Made by a program: the position numbers and the translations under genes. The notes under the pieces were generated by a model, which worked only from the letters and a program-made list of their open reading frames with translations, searched no databases and was not told the DNA's origin. A stretch of 64,000 bases of DNA from JANNPJ01 sp965200525 (GTDB lineage Bacteria; Actinomycetota; Actinomycetes; Actinomycetales; Kineosporiaceae), in assembly GCA_965200525.1 (NCBI GenBank), contig OZ241368.1:6386001-6450000 (forward strand). The letters run 5' to 3'. Positions within the stretch are counted from its first letter, which is position 1. The number at the start of each line of letters is the position of its first letter. This document shows positions 51,745-60,053 of this stretch, in pieces.

Positions 51745-51872
51745 CGGCCCAGGCTAGCCGGTCTTGCTATGCTGGCCCGGCGAGCGGAGACCCGCGCGTT
51801 GTTCAGGGCCCAGGTGTACCGGTGGTGGGGCGGTACGCAGATCCTTGGTGATCCCTGAAGAACCGGTGCGCT

Positions 51873-53096
51873 GTGAGCTACGCGATCGACCGTTCTGCCC
51901 CGGCGAGCGGACATTTTCGTTCCTACCTGGCCCTGCCGGGCATCTCCGGCCGGTCGTTCCTGCCGGTCTCGTTCCTGGGCCGGATGCCGGCCACGATGGC
52001 CCCGCTGGCCGTTCTCACCTTCACCGCGGTCAACTCCGGCTCGTACGCCACGGCCGGGTTGGCGGCCACCGCGACCGCGGTCGGCACCGCGGTCGGCGCG
52101 CCGGTGATGGGGCGGCTGGCCGACCGTCGTGGGCAGCGCCCGGTGCTGGTCGTGGCCGTCGTCCTCAATGCGCTGGCACTGACCCTGCTGGCCCTCGGCG
52201 CCGGCCCGACCGCGGGGCCGGGCGGCGGGCGGGTGCTGCTGCTGGCCCTGTGCGGGCTCGTCGGCCTGACCCTGCCGCAGGTCGGCGGCATGGCCCGCGC
52301 CCGCTGGCTGGCCCTGACCCGCTCGCACGCCGGGACGGCGATGGCCTACGAGGGCACGGCCGACGAGATTGCCTACGTGGTCGGGCCGGCCCTGGCCGGC
52401 GTGCTGGCCTCGTTCTGGGGGCCGTCGGCGGCGCTGCTGGCCGCGGCCGGGGCCGGGCTGATCGGCGCCGGCGCCTTCGCCCTGCACCCGACCCACGCCG
52501 TCAGGGCGCCCGCGGCCGACGAGACGACCGGCGTCGAGCCGGGCCCCGGACTGCTCCGGCTCATCCTCGCTCCGGTTCTGGCCATGCTGCTGATGGGCGC
52601 GTTCTTCGGGGCCGTCCAGAGTGCCCTGACCGTCTATGCGGCGACCATCGGGCGGCCCACCGCCGCGGGCCTGATCTATGCCCTGATGGCGGTCGGCTCG
52701 GCCGTGACCGCGCTGGCCACGGCCGTGGTCCCGGACCGGATCGGGCCGGCCCGCCGGGCCGCGGGCAGCGCGGCTCTACTGCTGACCGGCGTCCTGCTGA
52801 TCCTGATCGGCATCTCGTCGTCCCTCGGCGTGCTGGTCGGGGCGGTCCTGTTCACCGGGCTCGGGGTCGGGCCGATGCTGGTCACCCTGAATCAGGTGGT
52901 CGGGGCCCGGGTGCCGGTGCGGCGCAGTGCCACGGCGATGTCGTACCTGTCGGCAGGCGGGGTGATCGGCATCGCCGCTGGCGCGGCCGGAGCTGGCCTG
53001 CTGGCCGACCTCGCCGGAACGGCCGGCCCGCTCGGGGTGGCCGGGGCGGCGTCCGTGCTGCTGCTGTTCGTGACCGGAGTCGGCCTGCGGCCGTAG
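51873..53096 (+). CDS. MFS transporter, 12-helix
   Basis: 407 residues with about 12 membrane segments; GAPVMGRLADRRGQRPVLVVA is the motif-A loop. Resembles the small MFS_1 exporters; substrate unknown. A -10-like TATGCT (51768-51773) lies about 95 nt before GTG 51873, so the transcript has a GC-rich leader. No clear ribosome site precedes the GTG, and the start may be a few codons off. Confidence 0.75.
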   Translation: MSYAIDRSAPASGHFRSYLALPGISGRSFLPVSFLGRMPATMAPLAVLTFTAVNSGSYATAGLAATATAVGTAVGAPVMGRLADRRGQRPVLVVAVVLNALALTLLALGAGPTAGPGGGRVLLLALCGLVGLTLPQVGGMARARWLALTRSHAGTAMAYEGTADEIAYVVGPALAGVLASFWGPSAALLAAAGAGLIGAGAFALHPTHAVRAPAADETTGVEPGPGLLRLILAPVLAMLLMGAFFGAVQSALTVYAATIGRPTAAGLIYALMAVGSAVTALATAVVPDRIGPARRAAGSAALLLTGVLLILIGISSSLGVLVGAVLFTGLGVGPMLVTLNQVVGARVPVRRSATAMSYLSAGGVIGIAAGAAGAGLLADLAGTAGPLGVAGAASVLLLFVTGVGLRP

Positions 53097-53167
53097 CCCT
53101 CCGAACCGCCAGGCGCTTGAGTCGCCCATGTTTCGTCAGAGCTCAAAATATGTGTCGTGCAGATCTA

Positions 53168-53183
53168 GAGAGAGCGCTCTCTC
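53168..53183 (+). promoter_or_regulatory. LacI-type operator upstream of CBM6-DUF1996 gene
   Basis: GAGAGAGCGCTCTCTC is a perfect 16-bp palindrome with the GAGCGCTC core typical of actinobacterial LacI operators. It shares the central 8 bases with the GH5 site at 11521, with changes only in the flanks. It is 54 bp before the GTG start. Confidence 0.6.
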
Positions 53184-53236
53184 GGCAGGTACCGTGCGAA
53201 ATGCACCATTCGTCATCCGAGCTCTCCGGAGGAAAC

Positions 53237-54691
53237 GTGCACACAGAATCCCCGCGACCGGCAGCGTGGCCGGCCGCCCAGATCTTCAGCCGGCCGGCCG
53301 GACGCCGCACCGGCATCCTGCTCTCACTGGCTCTGACCGGCACGATGGTGACCGGGATCGGTGCTCTCGCCGCGACGTCGGCCGGAGCCGCCACCGACCT
53401 GGTGGTCCAGGCCGAATCGTTCAACGCTCAGTCCGGCGCCCAGGTCGAGGATACCGCCGACACCGGCGGGGGCAAGAACATCGGCTGGCTCGCGGCCGGC
53501 GACTGGGCGAGCTACCCCGGGGTCGTCCTGGGCTCGTCCGGTTCGCTCACCGCAAGCCTCCGGATGGCCTCGGCCAACACCACCGGCGGCACGGTCGAGC
53601 TGCACGCCGATTCGACCACCGGGCCGCTGATCAGCAGCTGGGCGATTACCTCGACCGGCGGCTGGCAGACCTGGGTCACCCGGACGGCCGGTCCGACCTC
53701 GGCGCCGACCGGTACCCACACCGTGTTCCTGACCCTGCGCAGCCCCCAGGCCGCCGACTTCGTGAACATCAACTGGTTCTCGATCGCCGGTACCGGTGGC
53801 AGCACCCCCACGCCGACGCCGACCGCGACCGACCCGGCCGCCGGCTGGCCCGCGGTCGACCCGGTCAAGCAGGCCGCCGACACCAGGGCCTTCTTCGCCC
53901 TCGCCCCCAAGCCGATCACCGGAAATCCGGTGCGGGTGCCCGAGTTCCACGCCTCCTGCGCGATCAACCATCACCTCAGTGACGACCCGATCGTGTTCCC
54001 CGGGCTGGCCGGCGCCTCGCACAACCACTCCTTCCTCGGCAACACCACCACCAACGCCAACTCCACGCTGACGTCGCTGATGGCCGGGGCCACGAACTGT
54101 GACCCGGTCGAGGACAAGTCGGCGTACTGGATCCCGACCCTCTACGCCAACGGTCAGGCCGTCGACCCGGCCGGCACGGTGACCGTCTACTACGGCTCGC
54201 GGCTGAAGGACCCGAGCAAGACCCAGCCCTTCCCGGCCGGGTTCCGGATGATCGCCGGAGACGCCAAGAACCAGGTCGACACCCCGGACCACCAGGGCAA
54301 TCACTTCTGGTGCGCCGGCCCGGGCGGCGAGGTCGGCCGGACCGCCGACGGCGTCATGCCGATCTGCGCCCCGACCGCCAACCTCAACTACCAACTGGTG
54401 TTCCCGGACTGCTGGGACGGCGTCCACCTGGACAGCCCCACCCACAAGGCGCACGTCTCCAACGCCGTCGACGGGGCCTGCCCGGCGGCGTTCCCGGTCC
54501 CGATCCCGAACCTGTCGTTCGTGATCGCCTACCCGCTCGGCATGAGCACCACCAACGTCACGCTCGCCTCGGGCACGACGTTCTCCATGCACGGCGACTT
54601 CTTCAACGCCTGGGACGACGCCGCCCAGGCTCAGCGGGTGCGCACCTGCATCGACCAGTCGGTCAAGTGCAACGCGGCCGGCGGCTTCTGA
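53237..54691 (+). CDS. Secreted CBM6-like - DUF1996 protein
   Basis: 484 residues. GTG 53237 has GGAGG 4 nt upstream. Signal peptide about 1-50 (RTGILLSLALTGTMVTGIGA, then SAGA). CBM6/35-like module about 52-175 (AESFNAQSGAQVEDTADTGG, then IGWLAAGDWASYPGV and a C-terminal VNINWFSI). Short TPTPTPT linker. DUF1996 domain about 200-470, with the family pattern PEFHASCAINHHLSDDPIVFP, GASHNHSFLGN, FPDCWDGVHLDSP. The His-rich motifs suggest a metal site. Function of DUF1996 is not known; the CBM and LacI operator suggest action on plant polysaccharide. Confidence 0.85.
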   Translation: MHTESPRPAAWPAAQIFSRPAGRRTGILLSLALTGTMVTGIGALAATSAGAATDLVVQAESFNAQSGAQVEDTADTGGGKNIGWLAAGDWASYPGVVLGSSGSLTASLRMASANTTGGTVELHADSTTGPLISSWAITSTGGWQTWVTRTAGPTSAPTGTHTVFLTLRSPQAADFVNINWFSIAGTGGSTPTPTPTATDPAAGWPAVDPVKQAADTRAFFALAPKPITGNPVRVPEFHASCAINHHLSDDPIVFPGLAGASHNHSFLGNTTTNANSTLTSLMAGATNCDPVEDKSAYWIPTLYANGQAVDPAGTVTVYYGSRLKDPSKTQPFPAGFRMIAGDAKNQVDTPDHQGNHFWCAGPGGEVGRTADGVMPICAPTANLNYQLVFPDCWDGVHLDSPTHKAHVSNAVDGACPAAFPVPIPNLSFVIAYPLGMSTTNVTLASGTTFSMHGDFFNAWDDAAQAQRVRTCIDQSVKCNAAGGF

Positions 54692-54705
54692 GCCGGCCCT
54701 GAACG

Positions 54706-54762
54706 GCGCCCGCTGCGGGGGCGCGGCCCTCTCGTCGTCCTGAACCGGGCGGCGGGAGGGCC
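54706..54762. terminator. Terminator hairpins between convergent secreted-enzyme genes
   Basis: Two consecutive stems, GCGCCC/GGGCGC (54706-54724) and GGCCCTC/GAGGGCC (54725-54762), lie in the 84-bp gap between convergent genes. Confidence 0.5.
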
Positions 54763-54775
54763 TTCCGGTCGGCTG

Positions 54776-56908
54776 CTACTTCGGCCCGAAGAGCTGCTTG
54801 AACTTCTTGCCGCCGGCCGGGAACGTCTTGATCAGGTCATGCTCGCCGTCGCCGCCGTCCAGGTTGAAGTACGACGCATAGGCCACGTGGTTGGCCGGGT
54901 CGGTGATGAACTCGTGCATCCGCTCGATGAAGAACGGGTTGTCGCCGCCGCCGTCGTGATGGTCGACGAACATCCACAGCCCCCACTCGGGCAGACCCAG
55001 CGGTTTGTGGTGCTGGGCCGCGAAGTACGACCAGAACGCCAGACCGTGCTCACCACCGTAAACCACCTGATCCCAGGCGGTCTCCTGCTTCTGCTGACGG
55101 CAAGCCGCCTTACAGATGTTCGGGTCGACGTAGCTCTCGCCGTACTCCGAGTCGTCGAGGTCGTAGGCGTCGACGCCGACCGAGTCCACGTAGGCGTCGC
55201 CCGGCCAGTACTTGGTCGCGTCGTACGGGTTGTAGGCGTTGTTCGGGTTCCAATCGATGGTGAACTTGGCCCCAGGCACGGCGCGGACCGCCTTGACGAT
55301 GTGCCGGAAGAACTTCTTGAACGTCTCGTGGTCCTTGATCCCCCAGGGCCAGGAGTCCAGATTGAACTCCCAGCCGATCCGGAGCACGGCGTTCTCCTGC
55401 CCCTCGCTGACCAGCCGGCGGGCCATCTCGGTGAAGTAGTGGTCGTACTCTCCGCGGGCCCCGGCCCGCATCGAGCTCTCCTTGGTCGAGAGATCGCTCG
55501 TGGGAAGCATCGCCACGGCGTAGATCAGGCGGTAGTTCGCGCCCTGCCACTCCCCCAGGTACGGGTTGCTGATCTGCGACCAGGTCTCGCGCCCGGGGAA
55601 GACGGTGACGTCCTTCACCGGACGGCCGAACCAGGACTCGAAGGAGGTCACCTCACGGTGGTCGCTGAGGAACACGCCCAGCCGGGGCGAGGCCGGCTTG
55701 ACCGGGGCGGCCGTGACGTCGGAGACGGCCGAGCGGGTCGAGCCGGCCGCCGGCAACCGACTGGCGGTGTCGTGCGACTTGTTGGGCCGGAGCAGGGTGA
55801 CCACCACCACCAGAATCGTCAGCACGGCGATCACCCCGGTGACCATCAGCGGCGTCCGGCTCTCGAGCTCGAAACGAGGGGCCCTGGGCTCCCGGGCCCG
55901 CACGTGACCGGCTTCCTCGACCGGACGTCGCGGCTGATCCCGGGGGGCTCGGCGGCCCGGCTCGAACGGCTCGAACGACGGCGGGCCCTCCAGCAGCGCG
56001 GTGCCCGGCCGGATCGACGGCTCGGGGGCCGGCGGCCAGTTCGGGTCGAGCAGGGTGCCGGGCTGGAACGGGCCGGTTCCGGTGGCCGGCGACCAGGCCG
56101 GATCCCGCATCGGAGGGACGGCGTGCTTGGGCACCGGGAACGGCTCCGGCGCGGGCCGGACCGGAGCCGACCGATCGACCGCGGGCACAGCGGGCCCGAT
56201 CGGCGCCGGGGCCTCGGTGGGAGCGACCGGGACCCGCCAGGCCGCCGGCGGCCGACTCGCCCCTTCCGGGGTCGACGTCGCCCCGGATGCTGAGGGTGGT
56301 GCGGATGCCGAGGGTGGTGCGGATGCCGAGGGTGGGGCGGCGCGATCGGAGACGTGCTGCCAGACGGCGGGCGGACCGCCGGACAAACCTGAGCCTGAAG
56401 TCACCGGGGCCGGGGTGAGCGGGGCCGGGACGAGCGGTGGAGCGAACGAGGTGGACCGACCCTGCCGGTTGAGGTCTTCCCGGGCCCGTTCCCGCTCGCG
56501 CCGCCGGGCCCGCCGACCGAGCTCGGGACCGGCCGCAGGGCCGGGGCCGGGGCCGGGCGCAGCAGCGCGCGGCTGCGGTGCCGGGCCGGTGTTCAAGGGC
56601 AGGACCGGGGCCGGCGCCGGGTGGGAGCGGGCACCGGTCAGATAGGTCAGATTCGGATCGGCCGGAAGCGGATTGACCGAGCTCCGGGAGCTCAGGCTGG
56701 GGTTCGCCGGGTCGGGGGTGGTTCGGGCCGCGCCGCTCGAGTGATGATCGACCGCGGCCGGGCCGATCGAACTTTCGAGGGCATCTGACCCGTTGGAAGG
56801 ATGTCGGCCCTGCTCGGCGGCACGGCGCTCACGTTCACGGGCGGCCCGACGGGTCTCGGGCGCAGGCCGCTCCTGCGGCTGCGCATCCGGCTCCCGAATG
56901 TGACGCAT
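54776..56908 (-). CDS. Membrane-anchored GH26-like glycosidase with long cytoplasmic tail
   Basis: 710 residues. About 350 residues rich in Pro, Ala, Ser and Arg (no known domain; RRARRRERERARED and SASAPPSASAPP) precede a single membrane helix LMVTGVIAVLTILVVVVTLL, so this long part should be in the cytoplasm. The exported ~335 residues resemble GH26 mannanase-type catalytic domains: LGVFLSDHREVTSFESWFG, VLRIGWEFNLDSWPWG (acid/base Glu), IDWNPNNAYNPYD, LPEWGLWMFVDHHDGG (nucleophile Glu). ATG 56908 is preferred; the frame is open a further 123 codons without support. Substrate not certain. Confidence 0.78.
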   Translation of the reverse strand: MRHIREPDAQPQERPAPETRRAARERERRAAEQGRHPSNGSDALESSIGPAAVDHHSSGAARTTPDPANPSLSSRSSVNPLPADPNLTYLTGARSHPAPAPVLPLNTGPAPQPRAAAPGPGPGPAAGPELGRRARRRERERAREDLNRQGRSTSFAPPLVPAPLTPAPVTSGSGLSGGPPAVWQHVSDRAAPPSASAPPSASAPPSASGATSTPEGASRPPAAWRVPVAPTEAPAPIGPAVPAVDRSAPVRPAPEPFPVPKHAVPPMRDPAWSPATGTGPFQPGTLLDPNWPPAPEPSIRPGTALLEGPPSFEPFEPGRRAPRDQPRRPVEEAGHVRAREPRAPRFELESRTPLMVTGVIAVLTILVVVVTLLRPNKSHDTASRLPAAGSTRSAVSDVTAAPVKPASPRLGVFLSDHREVTSFESWFGRPVKDVTVFPGRETWSQISNPYLGEWQGANYRLIYAVAMLPTSDLSTKESSMRAGARGEYDHYFTEMARRLVSEGQENAVLRIGWEFNLDSWPWGIKDHETFKKFFRHIVKAVRAVPGAKFTIDWNPNNAYNPYDATKYWPGDAYVDSVGVDAYDLDDSEYGESYVDPNICKAACRQQKQETAWDQVVYGGEHGLAFWSYFAAQHHKPLGLPEWGLWMFVDHHDGGGDNPFFIERMHEFITDPANHVAYASYFNLDGGDGEHDLIKTFPAGGKKFKQLFGPK
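56285..56338 (-). repeat. 18-bp tandem repeat, three copies, in the cytoplasmic tail
   Basis: Units of the form GGATGCCGAGGGTGGTGC, with single changes, encode the PPSASA repeats of the membrane-anchored glycosidase. Confidence 0.8.
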
Positions 56909-57574
56909 GAACGGCGGGGACCCTTTCCGTACTTGGCCGGGACATGGCATGCAAAGCAGAGTGAGCCCGCTCGTGGCGGCAGCCTCATCGCCAGATCGCA
57001 ATTTCTGCACGATCTGCTTTGAACGACGTGTCCCCCCTCCGTGCTGAACTCTACCCAATAACGAACTAAGAGGATATGCAAGCGCAAGATCGAACCGGTG
57101 ACTTTGCGTTATCCCGCGATAAGAGTGGCCCGGACAACTTCGATGATCAGCCGCAAGCCTTGTCGGATAATCGAAATCGCCCTCCCACCTGCGCGAACGG
57201 AGTTTTCTGAGAAGAAATTTAACAATTTGACTGAGAGCCCGCTGAGAAGGTGAAGTGATCTCTACGACTCTGGGCACCGGACGTGATCAGCCCGGCCGGC
57301 CTCGCCACTGAAGCAACATCACCGCAGCTCAGAGCCTCGCAGCAGGCCTGTCGCGCCTCGGGTCGAGCGGGCGGCCGAGGCATCGGCCATCTACACCATC
57401 AGGTCCACTGATTTGCATAATTGTCCTCATCCGATTGCCTACAGTAATCATCCATCCGTCCGACAGCGGAAAAAATCCGACCCGGCAGGCAACCGAAGTG
57501 GCCCGCCGATCGTCGCCCCGGCCGGACCGATCACGAGGCTTCTTCGGCGGGCCGCGCCTTCCGGATCGGCGACC
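56909..57574. other. Long less GC-rich intergenic region before the GH26-like gene
   Basis: About 670 bp without a convincing gene, clearly less GC-rich than the rest. On the minus strand a -10-like TATCCT (57077-57072) would give a leader of about 155 nt. Palindromes include TTATCCCGCGATAA (57109-57122) and AAATTTAACAATTT (57215-57228). Open frames here lack starts with ribosome sites. I could not match a known riboswitch. Confidence 0.45.
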
Positions 57575-58012
57575 TCAGGCATTCGCAGCGAGCCGCCGGC
57601 GCACCCAGGACGGGTCCGGATTGACGAACGACTCGGCCCCGTCGATCAAGGTCGGCACCGTCTCGTTGCCGCCGGCCACGGCCCGGACCGCGCCCGCGCC
57701 GCCCGGGTCGCGCCAGATGTCGACCCAGTGCGCTCGACGCCCGCGAGCACCCAGGCGCAGCCGCAGTCGCAGGCAGAACGGGCAGCCGGGCCGCCAGTAG
57801 ATGATCGGCCGGCCGTCGGTGGCGCTGAGCTGCTGAGCCCGCGCCGCCGACTGCGCCCGCGGGAAGGCCCACGGGGAGAACAGCGCCCCGAACGCGCCCA
57901 TCACCACCAGCCACAGGACGGCGCCTCCCCACGACCCGGCGATCGCCTGCAGCACCGCACCGACCACCGCGATCGCCCAGGCCACGCCGGCCACCGACCA
58001 CCTTCGCCCCAT
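57575..58012 (-). CDS. Membrane-attached glutaredoxin-like protein
   Basis: 145 residues. Two membrane helices (about 7-28 and 30-48) then a glutaredoxin/mycoredoxin-type domain from about 65: IIYWRPGCPFCLRLRLRL with the redox CPFC motif, WVDIWRDPGGA, and the cis-Pro motif ETVPTLIDG. Likely thiol-disulfide reductase facing the cytoplasm. ATG 58012 is placed 44 bp from the PadR operators. Same topology as actinobacterial membrane glutaredoxins. Confidence 0.85.
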   Translation of the reverse strand: MGRRWSVAGVAWAIAVVGAVLQAIAGSWGGAVLWLVVMGAFGALFSPWAFPRAQSAARAQQLSATDGRPIIYWRPGCPFCLRLRLRLGARGRRAHWVDIWRDPGGAGAVRAVAGGNETVPTLIDGAESFVNPDPSWVRRRLAANA

Positions 58013-58056
58013 GCCGAGCAGGTTACCCAGTGCGGGGTCGATCGATTCTTGTCATA

Positions 58057-58096
58057 GTTGACATCAACTAGTTGCTAGCGAATAGTTGATGTCAAC
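58057..58096 (+). promoter_or_regulatory. padR promoter with paired operators
   Basis: TTGACA (58058-58063), 17 nt and AATAGT (58081-58086) form a promoter. GTTGACATCAACTA (58057-58070) and TAGTTGATGTCAAC (58083-58096) are exact inverted copies; each contains a near-palindrome GTTGA-N2-TCAAC. One lies on the -35 and the other on the -10. The ATGT/ACAT core is characteristic of PadR sites, so autoregulation is likely. Confidence 0.75.
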
Positions 58097-58116
58097 CAAC
58101 TGAGGAGACGCCCGAG

Positions 58117-58830
58117 ATGGCCGGACCAGTGACGAACCGAAACCCGCAGTCGTCCGGGGCGCCCGGGAAGCGAGCCGTCGCGAATCCGCTGGCCCTGGCC
58201 GTCCTGTCGTACCTGACCCGACGTCCGATGCATCCCTACGAGCTCAGCCGCACCCTTCGCGACAACGACGACGCGCGCAGCCTGCGGTTCACCCACGGGT
58301 CGCTGTACATGGTCGTCGGCCAGCTGGCCAAGGCCGGGTTCATCGCGCCGCAGGCCGTCTCCCGCGAGGGGCAACGTCCCGAGCGCACGGTCTACGCCCT
58401 GACCGATGCCGGCCGGGCCGAGATGCGCCAGTGGCTGAGCGACCTGATCGAGAATCCACAGCATGAGTACCCGCAGTTCGTGGCCGCCCTGTCGCTGATC
58501 GCCGCCCTGCCCCCGGACGACGTGGTCGACCTGCTGGGCCGCCGGCTCGAGCGGCTCACGGTCGAGCGCGGCGAGATCGCGGCCCTGATCGAGAGCACGA
58601 TCGCCGCCGGCGAGCACCCGCTGTTCCTGGTCGAGGAGGAGTACCGGCTGACCCTGCTGGATGCCGAGACGGCGTTCGTGACCAGCTTCGTGCAGCGAAT
58701 CGTCGACCCCGACACCGGCTGGGCGCCGGGCTGGGCCGCCGTCCTGGCCGGATTTCCCGAACCCAACCTGACCGACCGGCCCACCAGCACCGACCGAGCC
58801 ACCAGCACCGACGAGAGGCGACAGCCATGA
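58117..58830 (+). CDS. PadR-family transcriptional regulator
   Basis: 237 residues. Winged helix-turn-helix about 24-100: LALAVLSYLTRRPMHPYELS, then HGSLYMVVGQLAKAGFIAPQ and RTVYALTDAGRAEMRQWL, the PadR signature. The longer C-terminal part is the dimerisation region of the PadR-s1/Vir-like type. The C-terminal tail has TST/DR repeats. ATG 58117 follows GAGGAG by 9 nt. It overlaps the monooxygenase by ATGA, and double operators lie at its promoter. Confidence 0.9.
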   Translation: MAGPVTNRNPQSSGAPGKRAVANPLALAVLSYLTRRPMHPYELSRTLRDNDDARSLRFTHGSLYMVVGQLAKAGFIAPQAVSREGQRPERTVYALTDAGRAEMRQWLSDLIENPQHEYPQFVAALSLIAALPPDDVVDLLGRRLERLTVERGEIAALIESTIAAGEHPLFLVEEEYRLTLLDAETAFVTSFVQRIVDPDTGWAPGWAAVLAGFPEPNLTDRPTSTDRATSTDERRQP

Positions 58831-60053
58831 CCGGCACCCGATCAGCACTGATCATCGGCGGCGGCATCGCCGGACCGGTGGCGGCCATGGCCCTGCTCCG
58901 GGCCGGCATCGACGCCCGCGTCTTCGAGGCCTACCCGAGCGCGGCCGACGGGGTCGGCGGCATGCTCACGCTAGCCCCGAACGGGCTCGACGCCCTGCTC
59001 GCCATCGGAGTGGACGCCGACGTGCTCGAACTCGGCCAACCGATGGCCCGGATGGTCATGACCGACGGCCGGGGCCGGCCGATGGGCGCGATCGGCAGCC
59101 TGGCCGGGTTGCCGCAGCCGCGGGCCACGTCCCGGCCCGACCTGTACCGGTTCATCCACGACCAGGCCCTGGCCCGCGGCGTGGGCACCGAGACCGGCAA
59201 GCGCCTGATCCGGGTCGACGACGGCCCGGACCGGATCATCGCCCACTTCGAGGACGGCAGCACGGCCGAGGCCGACGTGCTGATCGGTGCCGACGGCACG
59301 CACTCCACGGTCCGCCGGCTGATCGATCCGCAGGCTCCCGGCCCGGGCCACGTGCCCCTGCTCAACTTCGGCGGGGTGGCCGACATCGCCGTCACCGCCG
59401 AGCCCGACACGACCTACTTCATGTTCGGACGGCGCGCCTTTCTGGGGTACTGGGCCGAACCCGACGGCCGGACGGCCTGGTTCAGCAACCTGCCCCACGC
59501 CGAGCGGCTCACCCTGGGTCAGACCCGTGAGCAGCCGCCAGCCTTCTGGCTGTCGGTACTTCAGGAGGCCCACTCCGACGACGTCCCGGCGGCCGAACTG
59601 ATCCGGCACACCCCGGCGGCCGAACTGATCACCCTCGGCTCGACCGAGATCCTGACCAGCGTGCCGCACTGGTCGCGCGGCCGGATGGTGCTGGTCGGTG
59701 ACGCCGTCCACGCGCCGTCCCCCAGTTCGGGGCAGGGCGCGTCGCTGGCCGTGGAGAGTGCGGTCCTGCTGGCCCGCTTCCTGCGCGACTCGCCCGATCC
59801 GGCCACCGCCTTCGCCGCCTACGAAGCGGCCCGGCGACCGCGGGTCGAAGCGGTCGCTGCCCGGGCCGCCCGGGTGAACAACAGCAAGGCCCTCGGCCCG
59901 GTGGCGATCGGCCTGATGCGGCTGATGATGCCCCTGCTGACCCGGACCGTGATGACCCCCGAGCGGACGCTCGGCCCGGAACAGCGCTTCCGGATCGACT
60001 GGGAAGCCGGCCGCAACGCGCCTGCGCCTCAGAAGCCTTGGGCGAGCCGGTAG
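58827..60053 (+). CDS. FAD-dependent aromatic-type monooxygenase (PHBH fold)
   Basis: 408 residues. GXGXXG motif in ALIIGGGIAGPVAAMALL, DG motif VLIGADGTHSTVRRLI (about 150-166), and the GD motif MVLVGDAVHAPSPSSGQGASLAVES (in two stretches; about 288-312). These define group A flavin monooxygenases, which hydroxylate aromatic or polyketide substrates. Coupled to PadR, which often senses such compounds. The 3' end overlaps convergent araA by 25 nt. Confidence 0.88.
   Translation: MTGTRSALIIGGGIAGPVAAMALLRAGIDARVFEAYPSAADGVGGMLTLAPNGLDALLAIGVDADVLELGQPMARMVMTDGRGRPMGAIGSLAGLPQPRATSRPDLYRFIHDQALARGVGTETGKRLIRVDDGPDRIIAHFEDGSTAEADVLIGADGTHSTVRRLIDPQAPGPGHVPLLNFGGVADIAVTAEPDTTYFMFGRRAFLGYWAEPDGRTAWFSNLPHAERLTLGQTREQPPAFWLSVLQEAHSDDVPAAELIRHTPAAELITLGSTEILTSVPHWSRGRMVLVGDAVHAPSPSSGQGASLAVESAVLLARFLRDSPDPATAFAAYEAARRPRVEAVAARAARVNNSKALGPVAIGLMRLMMPLLTRTVMTPERTLGPEQRFRIDWEAGRNAPAPQKPWASR

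Noticed and set aside
53201..53236. ATG 53201 as the start of the CBM6-DUF1996 protein
   Set aside because: GTG 53237 has a clear GGAGG site and gives a normal signal peptide; the ATG has none.
57413..58057. Plus-strand frame opposite the glutaredoxin gene
   Set aside because: It is a GC-rich shadow of the minus-strand gene, which has the CPFC motif and membrane helices; the plus-strand product is low-complexity.
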